Virus record (IMG/VR): IMGVR_UViG_3300035701_000127
Span: 1-36,999 of that record
Direction: 5' to 3' (one strand)
Origin: a virus
DNA length: 36,999 bases
How positions within the stretch are numbered: position 1 is the first letter of the stretch; each line of letters starts with the position of its first letter. Below the pieces are notes generated by a model that made no database searches, was not told the origin of the DNA, and saw nothing but the letters and a program-made list of their open reading frames with translations. Shown here piece by piece: positions 22,301 through 30,065 of this stretch. The translations under genes and the position numbers were made by a program.

Positions 22301-22711
22301 CTAGGTCGGGTCGCCGCGGGTCAGCGTGTCGCTTCCCTCGAAGTGCACGGTCGACTTGATGACTTCCCCGTGCGACGCGTTCAGCGGCTGCCAGCCCGTG
22401 AGCACGGCGTTCCCGCTATACTTCGGGTTGTCCGCGCTCGCCGTCGTTCCGTTCGGATAGAACTCGACAGCGCACAGCGTCCCGACCAGCGGGAACAGAA
22501 TGTCGTCGATCGCGGCCGCGCTCACGTCGTTTACGATCCCGACGTCCGCGTTCCAGTCCTTCACGCCGGCCAGCTTGACCTTCGTGGTCTTTCCGAACGT
22601 CGTCGCCTCCGGCGCTTCCGCCGAGTAGTTGACGACGATGCTCGCCGCATACGCGCTCCGGTCCACCGTCGCCAGCTTGAATCCGCCATTGGTCATGACC
22701 ATCTGCGCCAT
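22301..22711 (-). CDS. Major tail tube protein (short paralogue)
   Basis: The protein is 136 residues. It begins MAQMVMTNGGFKLATV, then YSAEAPEATTFGKTTKVKLAG, and ends with STVHFEGSDTLTRGD. The TTFGKTTKVK stretch and nearby Asp are shared with the longer gene upstream, so these are paralogous tail tube-like proteins. Tube proteins are made in the largest numbers among tail genes. AGGAGGAG precedes the ATG. Its position just before the G/GT chaperone genes supports the tube assignment. Which of the two forms the main tube is uncertain. Confidence 0.7.
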   Translation of the reverse strand: MAQMVMTNGGFKLATVDRSAYAASIVVNYSAEAPEATTFGKTTKVKLAGVKDWNADVGIVNDVSAAAIDDILFPLVGTLCAVEFYPNGTTASADNPKYSGNAVLTGWQPLNASHGEVIKSTVHFEGSDTLTRGDPT

Positions 22712-22730
22712 CGGTAGCTCCTCCTCCTCC

Positions 22731-22744
22731 GCCGCGCCCGCGGC
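22731..22744 (-). other. Short hairpin after the long tail tube gene
   Basis: GCCGC, a four-base GGGC loop and GCGGC follow immediately after the TAA of the tail tube paralogue (22745) on the coding strand. It precedes the GGAGGAGGAG binding site of the next gene. It resembles the hairpins after the major capsid gene and after the short tail tube gene, though it is much smaller. Confidence 0.45.
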
Positions 22745-23494
22745 TTACTCCGATTCCCCGCCGCGCGTGCGGCTGCCAATCCAAATCCCCGCCAGATACG
22801 AGCAGCTCGTACCCGTGATCGCGAAGTTGACTCTCCAGTACGTGTCCGTCGTCGCGGTCAGGTAGCTCTTGATCTCCGCGCCCGCCGCGGTCAGCGTCGT
22901 CATCGTGAGCCGGTCGCTCCAGGTGTCGGTCCCATTCGGACTGCTCTGGAACTTCACGAGGAGCGACGTGCAGCTCCAGTCCCACGCGTGCAGCACGCCC
23001 AGCAGCTCGCTCGCGGCCGGCAGCGCGACGTACTGATACGCCGTGCCATTCCCGCTCCCGTTCCCGGCGATCGTGTAGCGCAGCGTCGGCCCTCGAATGA
23101 TGTATCTGCTTCCCTCTGCGGCCAGCTCCCACGGCGACGTCTTACCGTGCTCCCCGAGGATCTTCCAGTTGGAAAGCGTCCCCTTCAGCGTGATGAACCG
23201 GTCCCCGATCGTGCTCGGTTTCGCGGCGCTCACGGTGATGATATTATTGGCGGTCCCGATCAGCGCCCACAGATTCTTCTCCGGCTGCGAGTAATTCGGC
23301 GTCGTGTCATAGTCCATGTACCCGCCGGCGCTGATCTTCGAGTCGCGCGCGCCCGGATTCTTCACCTTCGTCGTCTTACCGAAGGTCGTCCCGTCGTCGA
23401 ACTCCGCGCTCATCTCGACGCCCACGCGGTTCGCGTAGCTGTCGATCTTCACTCCGTTGACCAGTATCAACGCGTCGGTCAGGACCAGTCCCAT
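22745..23494 (-). CDS. Major tail tube protein (long paralogue)
   Basis: The protein is 249 residues. It begins LVLTDALILVNGVKIDSYAN, has EFDDGTTFGKTTKVKNPGA, and adds about 110 extra residues in its middle and C-terminal half (WDWSCTSLLVKFQSS, then LTMTTLTAAGAEIKSYL) relative to its downstream paralogue. The shared TTFGKTTKVK block links the two proteins. The extra domain may be an exposed decoration of the tube. The start has GGAGGG just upstream. Confidence 0.65.
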   Translation of the reverse strand: MGLVLTDALILVNGVKIDSYANRVGVEMSAEFDDGTTFGKTTKVKNPGARDSKISAGGYMDYDTTPNYSQPEKNLWALIGTANNIITVSAAKPSTIGDRFITLKGTLSNWKILGEHGKTSPWELAAEGSRYIIRGPTLRYTIAGNGSGNGTAYQYVALPAASELLGVLHAWDWSCTSLLVKFQSSPNGTDTWSDRLTMTTLTAAGAEIKSYLTATTDTYWRVNFAITGTSCSYLAGIWIGSRTRGGESE

Positions 23495-23495
23495 C

Positions 23496-23735
23496 TCACC
23501 CTCCTACCGGCCCGGCCTCGAACTGCGTCCCGCACTTCGGGCATCCCAGCTTCCGGCGCGCGGCGCCCATCGTGGTCATGTCGTTCAGATCCGTCTCGCC
23601 GCAGGTCGGGCAGCTCGGATCGTTCAGAACCTGGTCCAGCGCCTCCTGCTCCAGCACCGCGGCGCGCGCTTCGCATTCCGCCGCTTTCAGCCGCAACGCG
23701 CGCGCGGCGGCGATCATCTCCCTCGGCTTAGACAT
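23496..23735 (-). CDS. Small zinc-ribbon protein of the tail module
   Basis: The protein is 79 residues. The N-terminal part is a basic, Ala-rich helix (KPREMIAAARALRLKAAECE). The C-terminal part has two CxxC pairs at residues 42/45 (SCPTCGETDL) and 65/68 (GCPKCGTQ), a zinc ribbon. ATG 23735 overlaps the tail terminator gene by eight bases, and GAGGAG lies upstream. Proteins of this type are not standard tail parts. Its conserved position between the tail terminator and tube genes suggests a role in assembly or in nucleic acid binding. Confidence 0.6.
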   Translation of the reverse strand: MSKPREMIAAARALRLKAAECEARAAVLEQEALDQVLNDPSCPTCGETDLNDMTTMGAARRKLGCPKCGTQFEAGPVGG

Positions 23736-24138
23736 GGCTCGGCTCCTCGTACCACACCGTGAACTCGCGGCGCTCCCGCCATAGGCGCGTCTCCGGCTCA
23801 AACTCGTTCCCGCTGTCCTCCAGAAACGCGTGCTGCACCACGACCCCGTCCCACGTCCCCCATTGCCGGCTCAGCGCCTGCTCGACCTCCTCCGCCAGCG
23901 CCAGCGCCGCGGCGTTATTCGCGGCCCAGCTGTCCACCTGGATCGTCGCCCCCACGAGTCGGCAGTCGGCGCCGCTCAGGTGTATCCGCTGCTGCGCCGT
24001 CTGCGAGACGACGACGTTCGGTGCGGCCGTATTCTGCGGCGCGACCACGCGCCACACGCGCGTCCCGATCAGCTGGGCCGTCCCGGCGTACGCCAGCAGG
24101 CGCGCGATCACGGCCGTCTCCGCCGTCGGATTAGGCAC
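23728..24138 (-). CDS. Tail terminator-like protein (DUF3168-type)
   Basis: This 136-residue protein starts at GTG 24138. The sequence has AYAGTAQLIGTRVWRVVAPQ, then PNVVVSQTAQQRIHLSGAD, TIQVDSWAANNAAALALAEE and an EFTVWYEEPS ending. This matches the DUF3168 family, which caps the growing tail tube and joins it to the connector, as lambda gpU does. It overlaps the gp10-like gene by eight bases and precedes the zinc ribbon and tube genes. Confidence 0.8.
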   Translation of the reverse strand: MPNPTAETAVIARLLAYAGTAQLIGTRVWRVVAPQNTAAPNVVVSQTAQQRIHLSGADCRLVGATIQVDSWAANNAAALALAEEVEQALSRQWGTWDGVVVQHAFLEDSGNEFEPETRLWRERREFTVWYEEPSHV

Positions 24139-24595
24139 GTCCCACCTTCTGCTCTATCCAGAGCGTTCCCGCGGCCGCGGCTGCATTGATCGCCTCGTCC
24201 GCCTTCTCCACCAGCGCCGGTCGCATGAACGGCCGCGCCCCCATCCGGCTCGTCCCCCACTCGACGAACCTCCCGTACCACGCATCGTGCGCTTCCTTCG
24301 GCCCCTGCTTCACGCGCACCAGCACGAGCGGGTCGCCCGTCGTCTTATCCTTCCGCATCACCACGCTGATCGCGGCTTTCAGGTTCCCCGGCGTGACCGT
24401 GACGACGCCGTACTTCTTCGACTTCCGCACATACGTCCGCTTCCCCGTCGGCGCGTTCTGCACCGCTGCGTCCTTGATCGGTTTCGCGCCGGCGCGCAGC
24501 ATCGCGAGCAGCATTTCGCGCTCCTGCATCTCGGTGATGTACCGCAGCCGGCGCCCGATCGACGGGTCCGCCTGTACCTCGAAGTACGTCCTCAC
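24131..24595 (-). CDS. HK97 gp10-like tail completion protein
   Basis: This 154-residue protein starts at GTG 24595 (GTGA overlap with the head closure gene). The features KPIKDAAVQNAPTGKRTYVR, then YGRFVEWGTSRMGARPFMRP and ALVEKADEAI are the hallmark of the HK97 gp10 family (the FVEWGTSxxxARPFMRPA motif). Such proteins complete the head-tail joint. Family and position agree well. Confidence 0.85.
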   Translation of the reverse strand: MRTYFEVQADPSIGRRLRYITEMQEREMLLAMLRAGAKPIKDAAVQNAPTGKRTYVRKSKKYGVVTVTPGNLKAAISVVMRKDKTTGDPLVLVRVKQGPKEAHDAWYGRFVEWGTSRMGARPFMRPALVEKADEAINAAAAAGTLWIEQKVGRA

Positions 24596-24918
24596 GCGAT
24601 CTCCCAACAGGTGAGCACGGTCCACCGGTGCTCGTCCCCTGGATCGTCCACCCCGACGATCTCCAGGGTCCGCGTCCCGAACGTCACGCGCATCGCCTGC
24701 GTGATCCCGGCGTCGTACCGGAGGCGCAGCCGCCAGGGAGTCCCGGCCCGAATCTGTTGCGCGAGCAGGTACTCCCGGCCAGCGAGCGGCTGCGCCTCCG
24801 CGTACGCGGTCCCGTACGTCGTTCCCGGCCACGGCGTGACCCCCCCTTGCCCATCGCTCGCCGTCCCCGGCGTGCTCAGGGTCACGAGCGTTCTCATCGC
24901 CCCGATCGGGTCCGTCAC
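24592..24918 (-). CDS. Head closure / head-tail adaptor protein
   Basis: This 108-residue protein starts at GTG 24918 (GTGA overlap with the connector gene). Strand-rich with LVTLSTPGTASDGQGGVTPW, AEAQPLAGREYLLAQQ, LRYDAGITQAMRVTFG and RTLEIVGVDDPGDEHRW, it matches the SPP1 gp16/HK97 gp7-type head closure family. It plugs the connector after packaging and links head to tail. The order connector, closure, gp10-like, terminator is standard. Confidence 0.85.
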   Translation of the reverse strand: MTDPIGAMRTLVTLSTPGTASDGQGGVTPWPGTTYGTAYAEAQPLAGREYLLAQQIRAGTPWRLRLRYDAGITQAMRVTFGTRTLEIVGVDDPGDEHRWTVLTCWEIA

Positions 24919-25529
24919 GGCGAATCGTCCTCGTCGTCATCCCCGCCCAGCCAGATCACCCGGTCTAGATCGGCCAGCGCGGCGTACGCCGTTTCTCCAG
25001 CCATCGGCTGTCCCGGCCGCTCGGTCGTATCCGTCCGGTTCTCCCACAGCGCGCCCAGCAGCAGCAGCAGCGCCTCTTGCATCTCCGCCGGCACATGGTC
25101 CGGCCCGTCCCCGTACCCGGCCGTGAACTCCACGCTCACCGCGTTCCGGCGCCCATACGTGGTCGGCCAGCTCGTGCCGTACGCCGGCCAGACCTCCGCG
25201 GGCTCCGTATAGAGATCCGTCTGGTAGGCGGCGGCGTCCAGCGTCCGCTCGACGTCGTTCTCGTCCCGGTACTTCACGGCGGCTACCACGGTCACGGGTC
25301 CGGCCGGCAGGCGCATCGGCCCGTCATCGACCGGGAACGCGTGCCTCCGGTAAACGCACGCGCTCGTAAGGAGAATCCGGCTCGTCTCCTGCTCCAGCTT
25401 CCGGCGCGCGGCGTCCAGCCGGCGGCGTATCCCCACGTCGTCCGCCGTGCCGACGATCCTCAGATGCTCCCGCGCATCCTCCAGCGCGACGGCCGGTCCC
25501 GGTGCCGTGTTCGTGACCGAGAGGCTCAT
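24915..25529 (-). CDS. gp6-like head-tail connector protein
   Basis: This 204-residue protein starts at ATG 25529 (ATGA overlap). It has PAVALEDAREHLRIVGTADD, RRRLDAARRKLEQETSRILL, MRLPAGPVTVVAAVKYRDEN, and VSVEFTAGYGDGPDHVPAEM, matching phiE125 gp8/HK97 gp6-type connector proteins. It forms the ring under the portal. The C-terminus is very acidic (GGDDDEDD). Confidence 0.85.
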   Translation of the reverse strand: MSLSVTNTAPGPAVALEDAREHLRIVGTADDVGIRRRLDAARRKLEQETSRILLTSACVYRRHAFPVDDGPMRLPAGPVTVVAAVKYRDENDVERTLDAAAYQTDLYTEPAEVWPAYGTSWPTTYGRRNAVSVEFTAGYGDGPDHVPAEMQEALLLLLGALWENRTDTTERPGQPMAGETAYAALADLDRVIWLGGDDDEDDSP

Positions 25530-25891
25530 TCGATCCCCCTCGCTCCAGGGAACGGCGGCGGTATCGCCGGTCCCCTGCTGGCAGGCGGCGGCTTGCGCCG
25601 GCCCTTCCGGTCCGCCGCGGCCGGCGGCGCCGGCGTCTCCTTCCGCTCCCGCGGCGCCTTCTCCGCCCGTAGCGCCTCCCGGTCCCCCGCTCGCTTGATC
25701 CGGCGGTCCACGGCTCCCGGCTTGGCGGCGTACGCCTTCTCCTCCGCCGGCGTCATCTCGCGCACCGCGTGCGCCCTCAGCAGCGCCGGCAGCTCCGCCT
25801 CCGGAATCCAGGTCGCTCGCCCGGCCATGAATCCCCCCCACGGCGCGCACCCGGTCGTCACCGCCATCACTACCCGGCCCGGTCCGCTCAC
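25526..25891 (-). CDS. Small Pro- and Arg-rich protein of the head region
   Basis: The protein is 121 residues from GTG 25891, chosen because it forms a GTGA overlap with the upstream gene and has GGGGAGG before it; an earlier in-frame GTG at 25906 would cover that binding site. The N-terminus contains TWIPEAELPALLRAHAVREM, and the C-terminal 60 residues are Lys-, Arg- and Pro-rich and probably disordered. It does not match a family I recognise. It may be a minor head or scaffold-linked protein. Confidence 0.55.
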   Translation of the reverse strand: MSGPGRVVMAVTTGCAPWGGFMAGRATWIPEAELPALLRAHAVREMTPAEEKAYAAKPGAVDRRIKRAGDREALRAEKAPRERKETPAPPAAADRKGRRKPPPASRGPAIPPPFPGARGIE

Positions 25892-26244
25892 GCGGCGCCT
25901 CCCCACACGTGCGCCGTGAACGTCACATCCTTCGTGGCGGTCACGTTCGCGCAGACGATCTTCAGCCGCTCCCCTGCGATCGGTACGCCCATCGCGTACG
26001 GGTTCGTCGCCGTCGGTCCGGTCAGATCCTGCCCCAGCACGTAGCTCGTCGTCGCCGTCACGCTCGTCTTTGCCGCCAGCACGGTCACGCCGCTCGTCTC
26101 CCCCGTCACCGTGTAGTCCGCGCTTGTGGCGGTCGTCTCCGTGTACGTGAACCTCACGACCAGCCCATTCACCGGCCCGAGATAGACCGTGACGTTTCCC
26201 GACCCGTCCGCGGTCCCGACGACGGTATGCGTCTGTAGATACAT
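25888..26244 (-). CDS. Head-region virion protein of unknown function
   Basis: The protein is 118 residues, nearly all beta, with VVGTADGSGNVTVYLGPVNG, then VRFTYTETTATSADYTVTGE. The pattern matches a small protein often seen between capsid and connector genes of siphoviruses and considered a structural or decoration protein. It overlaps the preceding gene by one base (TGATG). The exact role in the virion is not known. Confidence 0.6.
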   Translation of the reverse strand: MYLQTHTVVGTADGSGNVTVYLGPVNGLVVRFTYTETTATSADYTVTGETSGVTVLAAKTSVTATTSYVLGQDLTGPTATNPYAMGVPIAGERLKIVCANVTATKDVTFTAHVWGGAA

Positions 26245-26468
26245 CAGCTCCCCTCCCGGCGCCTTGCGGCGCGGTCGATCAGCTGCCTCAGCAGCTCGAT
26301 CTTGCCCAGCTGCGCGTTCGCTGCCGCCAGCGCGCGCTCGTACGCCGCCTCAGCCGCGCGGATCTCCTCGCCCAGCTCCTCGATCGTGACATGCTCCCCC
26401 GGCGGCGCCGGCGGCGTCCCCTCTACGCCGCCGGCCTTACCCACCGCTCTCATCCGGTCCCGCTTCAT
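26244..26468 (-). CDS. Small helical protein of the head region
   Basis: The protein is 74 residues from ATG 26468, with GAGGGG upstream. A long frame in the same register extends further right but has no start signal. The protein has a Pro/Gly-rich spacer and then a long charged coiled coil (IEELGEEIRAAEAAYERALA onward). It overlaps the next gene by one base. A small helical head or assembly protein is plausible. Confidence 0.55.
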   Translation of the reverse strand: MKRDRMRAVGKAGGVEGTPPAPPGEHVTIEELGEEIRAAEAAYERALAAANAQLGKIELLRQLIDRAARRREGS

Positions 26469-26479
26469 GCGCCCCTCGC

Positions 26480-27169
26480 CTACGAGCAGGTCGTCCCGGC
26501 CGTCAGGTAGTGCGTGACTCCGTCGATGAGGATTCTCACCCCCTTCGCCGTGCCTCCCACCGTGCCCGCGACCACGCTCGCCGCGTTCGCTCCCTCCAGG
26601 CTCATCCAGTTGCGATGCGTCGCCTTCCCCGTCCCGTCGCCGTCCACGAGCAGGCGCAGACAGGAATGCGCCGCGCTTGCCACCGTGCCGCTTGCGCTGT
26701 CGAAATACAGCTCCGCCTGCGTCGCGGCCAGCGTACCCGTCGCCGTGTTCGCCACGTGCAGCGTGTTCCGGCTCGCGATCCCCTGCCCGCTCACGTACCC
26801 GCTCGCCCCGAACCCTAGACTGATGTGCGCGCCGTGCGCCGTTCCGACGCTCGCATTCACGCTCGTCATCGTTCGGAACGACTCCCCGCCTCCGGTGCTG
26901 GTCAGGTACAGCCGGTTGTAGATCCCCCGGTTGTCCCCGCTCGCCATCGCACCCTTCCACCGGAAGTCCATGAAATGCGTATCCGCGACCGTGCTCGCGA
27001 CCGGGGTGCTCGCGTTGCCGGCTCCCATGTAGAGCGCGTTCGCCGTCGGGTCTTGATCCCCCAGCAGGATCATCGCGTTCGGGTCGACCACCATCGTCGC
27101 TCCCCCGGCCGCTCGATGCACCGTCCCCACCGGCTTGCCGGCCGTCAGGTCCGCGATCGTTCTCGTCAT
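26480..27169 (-). CDS. Beta-rich virion protein
   Basis: This 229-residue protein shows YNRLYLTSTGGGESFRTMTS, VNASVGTAHGAHISLGFGAS and TQAELYFDSASGTVASAAHS. I recall this pattern (fibre-like repeated beta strands with HGAHISLxFG and ATxAELY) from phage proteins near the capsid gene that are annotated only as structural. It may be a capsid decoration or spike. AGGGAGG lies about ten bases before the ATG. No homologue with a known function is recalled. Confidence 0.6.
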   Translation of the reverse strand: MTRTIADLTAGKPVGTVHRAAGGATMVVDPNAMILLGDQDPTANALYMGAGNASTPVASTVADTHFMDFRWKGAMASGDNRGIYNRLYLTSTGGGESFRTMTSVNASVGTAHGAHISLGFGASGYVSGQGIASRNTLHVANTATGTLAATQAELYFDSASGTVASAAHSCLRLLVDGDGTGKATHRNWMSLEGANAASVVAGTVGGTAKGVRILIDGVTHYLTAGTTCS

Positions 27170-27294
27170 CCGTCCATACCTCCCTGGATCGGGCCGGACG
27201 GGACCGGTCGTAGATCAGCGGTCTCCCGTTGCTACCCTGGCGTCCCGTCCCACAGCTCACTCCAGCCGCGCCCGATTCGGTTCGACCCCTTCGC
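27170..27294 (-). other. 125-base spacer with long inverted repeat
   Basis: No coding frame is visible. Two 9-base arms, GGACGGGAC at 27196-27204 and its complement at 27242-27250, could form a hairpin with a 37-base loop, downstream of the gene at 27295-27723. A GGTTCGACCCC string at the far end resembles a tRNA T-arm, but nothing around it folds as a tRNA. A promoter cannot be recognised here. Confidence 0.35.
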
Positions 27295-27723
27295 CTACGC
27301 CGTGCCTTCCGCCGGCGCCGCGAACAGCTCGCCGGCCGTTCCGGTCGGCTGCGTCACCAGCGGTCCGTTGTGGCAGTACTGGTAGTACGTCAGCGCGGCC
27401 AGTGCCGGCTGCGTCGCGTTCAGAATCACGCCTCGGACGTACCGTTCGCGCGGCTGGTACAGGTCGATGTAGAACACCTTCCCGTCGTCCGCGTCCGCGA
27501 TCGTCTGCGCCGTCCCCTCCAGGTCCGCGGCCGTGCCCATGCCGCTCGCGGTGTCCTGCTGCGCCTTGATGCTCGTGACGGCGCCGGTCGTGATGACGCC
27601 GAACTCGAACACCATCAGCACGCCGTCGTACCCGGCCATGTCCAGGATCGCGCCGTTCGTGTTCGTCGCCACGCTCACCGGCGCGATCCCCTTCGTCATC
27701 TTCACATGATTCGACAGGTTCAT
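27295..27723 (-). CDS. Probable head decoration or minor capsid protein
   Basis: The protein is 142 residues. It begins MNLSNHVKMTKGIAPVSVAT, with GYDGVLMVFEFGVITTGAVT and then RERYVRGVILNATQP. This pattern is typical of a small protein that follows the major capsid gene in many siphoviruses and is thought to decorate or stabilise the head. Its position, strong ribosome binding site and beta-rich character support a virion role. The exact function is an inference. Confidence 0.6.
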   Translation of the reverse strand: MNLSNHVKMTKGIAPVSVATNTNGAILDMAGYDGVLMVFEFGVITTGAVTSIKAQQDTASGMGTAADLEGTAQTIADADDGKVFYIDLYQPRERYVRGVILNATQPALAALTYYQYCHNGPLVTQPTGTAGELFAAPAEGTA

Positions 27724-27747
27724 CGGTCTCCGTCCTCCTGCTTCATC

Positions 27748-27777
27748 GGCGGCGCCGGTTGTCGCGCCGGCGCCGCC
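27748..27777 (-). other. Strong hairpin after the major capsid gene
   Basis: A perfect 11-base stem (GGCGGCGCCGG and its complement) with an eight-base loop lies 33 bases after the capsid stop. No T-run follows, so it is not a normal terminator. It may stop 3' exonucleases and so keep the capsid message abundant. Confidence 0.6.
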
Positions 27778-27810
27778 TTCCCCCTCGCTCAGCTCAGCTC
27801 CGTCTCGGTC

Positions 27811-29034
27811 CTACGTTCCCATCTTCATCCGACGGAACGCGTTCCCCCACACCGGCGCGCCATCGACCTCCAGGCGTCCGATGAACCCCACCTGATTCGT
27901 CTCCGCGTACAGCTCCGCGAGCCGCTGCACGGTCATGCTCAGCACGTCCACGATCCAGTACCGGCTGTAGTCCCCGAACAGCGCCACGTACTGCGCGCTC
28001 GTGAACGTGTTCGGCGCGTACTCGCTCATGTAGACCGGGAACCCCAGCAGCGTGTTCGGCTGTCCCGCGACCAGCGACGCCGACCACATATACCGGCTCT
28101 CCCCGTCCTTCAGCTTGCTCACGCGCTTGACCCAATCCCGGTGCCCGACCCACGCCGCCTTCGGCCAATACTGCGGTGGCAGCCCGTAGATCACGTCGAA
28201 CAGCGTGTCGGCCGCGATCTCCGTCGCCGTATTGCTCCCGGCGATGTCGTACGTGGTCGCGATCCCGTCGGTCGACGCCACGAACAGCCCCAGCGGCTGC
28301 GAGGCACCCGTTCCCGTGAGGAAAGCCTTCTCCTCCGTGACGGCGAACTTGTACCCCAGCCGCTCCCTCACGATCGCTTCCACGGGCAGCGCGGCTCGCT
28401 GGATCAGCGTGTTCGAGACCTTGATCCGCTTCGCCAGCGGGTGCGGCCGCATATCCCGCTTGCCGAACGCCATCGTCGCGTCCTCGCTCCCGGTCAGCAG
28501 CTCGCTCGTCCAGTCCGCGTCCGCCGGGTCCGCCGTCAGCATCGGCACACCCAGCGTGTCCCCGACGGTCAGCGTCTGCACGGTCGCCAGCCGGCGAATG
28601 AAGGTCGCGTTGTCCAGCTCCTTCAGCAGCGTCGTGATGAACGTCTCGGGCGCCAGCGCGCCTCCGCCCGTCTCCACGCCCCAGCTCAGCGCGCGCCGGT
28701 CGGGAACTTCGCCCGTGCGCAGATACCCCTTGAACGCTTCGCCGTACTCCTTCGTCGACCGCGCTCCCAGGCGCCCCTCGTTCTCCGGCGTCAGCGGGGC
28801 CGGCGGCACGCGCGTTTCCGTCGGCTTGCCCAGCGCCGTCATCGTCCGCTCGTGCGCCTCGCGCTTCTCGATCTGCTTCGTCAGGTCGGAGACGCGCTCG
28901 AACATCTTGTCGTACGTCCCCTCCTCCTCCGCATTCAGCGCGCGCTTCTCCGCGCTCGCCTTCTCCATCAGCGCGTGCATCTGCTCCGCGAGATTCGCGC
29001 GCTCCTCGATCCAGGTCTTGACCAACGTGTCCAT
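27811..29034 (-). CDS. Major capsid protein (HK97 fold)
   Basis: The protein is 407 residues from ATG 29034, with GGAGGAG about 12 bases upstream; an in-frame start at 29091 would overlap the protease gene without a better site. The first 80 residues are a charged helical domain that fits the HK97 delta scaffold (LAEQMHALMEKASAEKRALN). The HK97 fold follows (GGGALAPETFITTLLKELDN, AVTEEKAFLTGTGASQPLG, YMSEYAPNT, GRLEVDGAPVWGNAFRRMKM). The delta domain would be removed by the upstream protease. This is the most abundant virion protein and is followed by a hairpin. Confidence 0.9.
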   Translation of the reverse strand: MDTLVKTWIEERANLAEQMHALMEKASAEKRALNAEEEGTYDKMFERVSDLTKQIEKREAHERTMTALGKPTETRVPPAPLTPENEGRLGARSTKEYGEAFKGYLRTGEVPDRRALSWGVETGGGALAPETFITTLLKELDNATFIRRLATVQTLTVGDTLGVPMLTADPADADWTSELLTGSEDATMAFGKRDMRPHPLAKRIKVSNTLIQRAALPVEAIVRERLGYKFAVTEEKAFLTGTGASQPLGLFVASTDGIATTYDIAGSNTATEIAADTLFDVIYGLPPQYWPKAAWVGHRDWVKRVSKLKDGESRYMWSASLVAGQPNTLLGFPVYMSEYAPNTFTSAQYVALFGDYSRYWIVDVLSMTVQRLAELYAETNQVGFIGRLEVDGAPVWGNAFRRMKMGT

Positions 29035-29039
29035 CGTCG

Positions 29040-30062
29040 TTAGCTCCTCCGTCTTGCGTGCAGGTCTGCCAATCTCAGCATCCTGCTCCACCTATCCGCC
29101 TTCCATGCGGCGCCTTCGTCCCGCGTCTCCTCCAGGGTTCCCTCGACCAGCCGGCTCCGGTCCGCCAGGAGTAGATCGACGCGCGCCCGCAGCGCCCGCA
29201 GCGCGATGCGCTCGGCATCGTTCAGCAGGTCGGCCGCGGCGCTCCCACTCATCAGCGCCAGTATCTCGTCCTTCAGCTCGTCGGGATCGCTCGCCCCGAC
29301 CATCGTCAGCACCGATCTCAGCTGCGCCTCGGTCGCCGGGTATGCCGGAAACGTCGCGATCGTGATCTCCGCCAGCCGCACCTCGTCCAGCACGCGGATC
29401 TGCTCCTCGTTGTCCGTCTCGATATGGTCCCGCACCGGCCAGAATCCGAACGAACATTGCGATACGTCTCCGCGCCTCAGCAGCACGGCCAGATCCCGCG
29501 CGTAGCTGGTATCCGGCAGGTCATCGTCGAACGCTCCGCCTATGTCGTCCTCCCGCAGCCTCAGCGTTCCCTGCGTCGTTCGCCCCAGCACTCGGTTCGC
29601 GTCGTGATTTACCAGCGCCCGGATGTCGTCCCGCGCGATGGTCGCCGTGAACGCTCCCGGCGCGATCCGCTCCCGGCCCCACGGCACCCCGACGCTCAGC
29701 TCGTTGAACCTCGCGAAATGCCCCGTGGCGGTTCCCGGCGACGTCTCGCCCGCGTCCCCCACGGCGATCTCCTCCAGCGCGTAGGTCCGCACCTCGAAGT
29801 CATCCGCGGTCCGCGCGCCCTTCGGGAACGCCAGTACGAACGTGATCCCCTTCCCCACGGCTTTGTTCCGGTAGTTGAACTTCCCCGCGTCCGGGTCGAA
29901 CTGCCGGAACCGGTACGTATTCTCCATCTCGTCCATCCCGTCGGTGTAGTAGCCATGGCTCTTGCACCACGCGCGCGCGGCCGGCTCCTTCCACTCATCC
30001 TTCTCGAACACGATGCTTTGCTCGTGCGCCTTGTCCGGCGGCTTGCGCCCCACGTTCGGCAT
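29040..30062 (-). CDS. HK97-type prohead protease with an extra N-terminal domain
   Basis: This 340-residue protein is longer than the usual 200-220. The first 110 residues form an extra domain (HEQSIVFEKDEWKEPAARAW, then MENTYRFRQFDPDAGKFNYR) seen in some phage head-maturation proteases. The protease core follows with catalytic His 153 (RALVNHDANRVLGRT) and the Ser motif DVSQCSFGF with S201/S204 as candidates. The C-terminal 90 residues are helical. The start is ATG 30062, three bases after the portal gene. It should cleave the delta domain of the capsid protein during head maturation. Confidence 0.85.
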   Translation of the reverse strand: MPNVGRKPPDKAHEQSIVFEKDEWKEPAARAWCKSHGYYTDGMDEMENTYRFRQFDPDAGKFNYRNKAVGKGITFVLAFPKGARTADDFEVRTYALEEIAVGDAGETSPGTATGHFARFNELSVGVPWGRERIAPGAFTATIARDDIRALVNHDANRVLGRTTQGTLRLREDDIGGAFDDDLPDTSYARDLAVLLRRGDVSQCSFGFWPVRDHIETDNEEQIRVLDEVRLAEITIATFPAYPATEAQLRSVLTMVGASDPDELKDEILALMSGSAAADLLNDAERIALRALRARVDLLLADRSRLVEGTLEETRDEGAAWKADRWSRMLRLADLHARRRS

Positions 30063-30065
30063 CCC

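Noticed and set aside
27270-27294. tRNA T-arm-like string GGTTCGACCCC
   Set aside because: No matching acceptor, D or anticodon stem can be placed around it.
27748-27777. Intrinsic terminator after the capsid gene
   Set aside because: Strong stem but no T-run on the coding strand side, and later genes appear to belong to the same operon.
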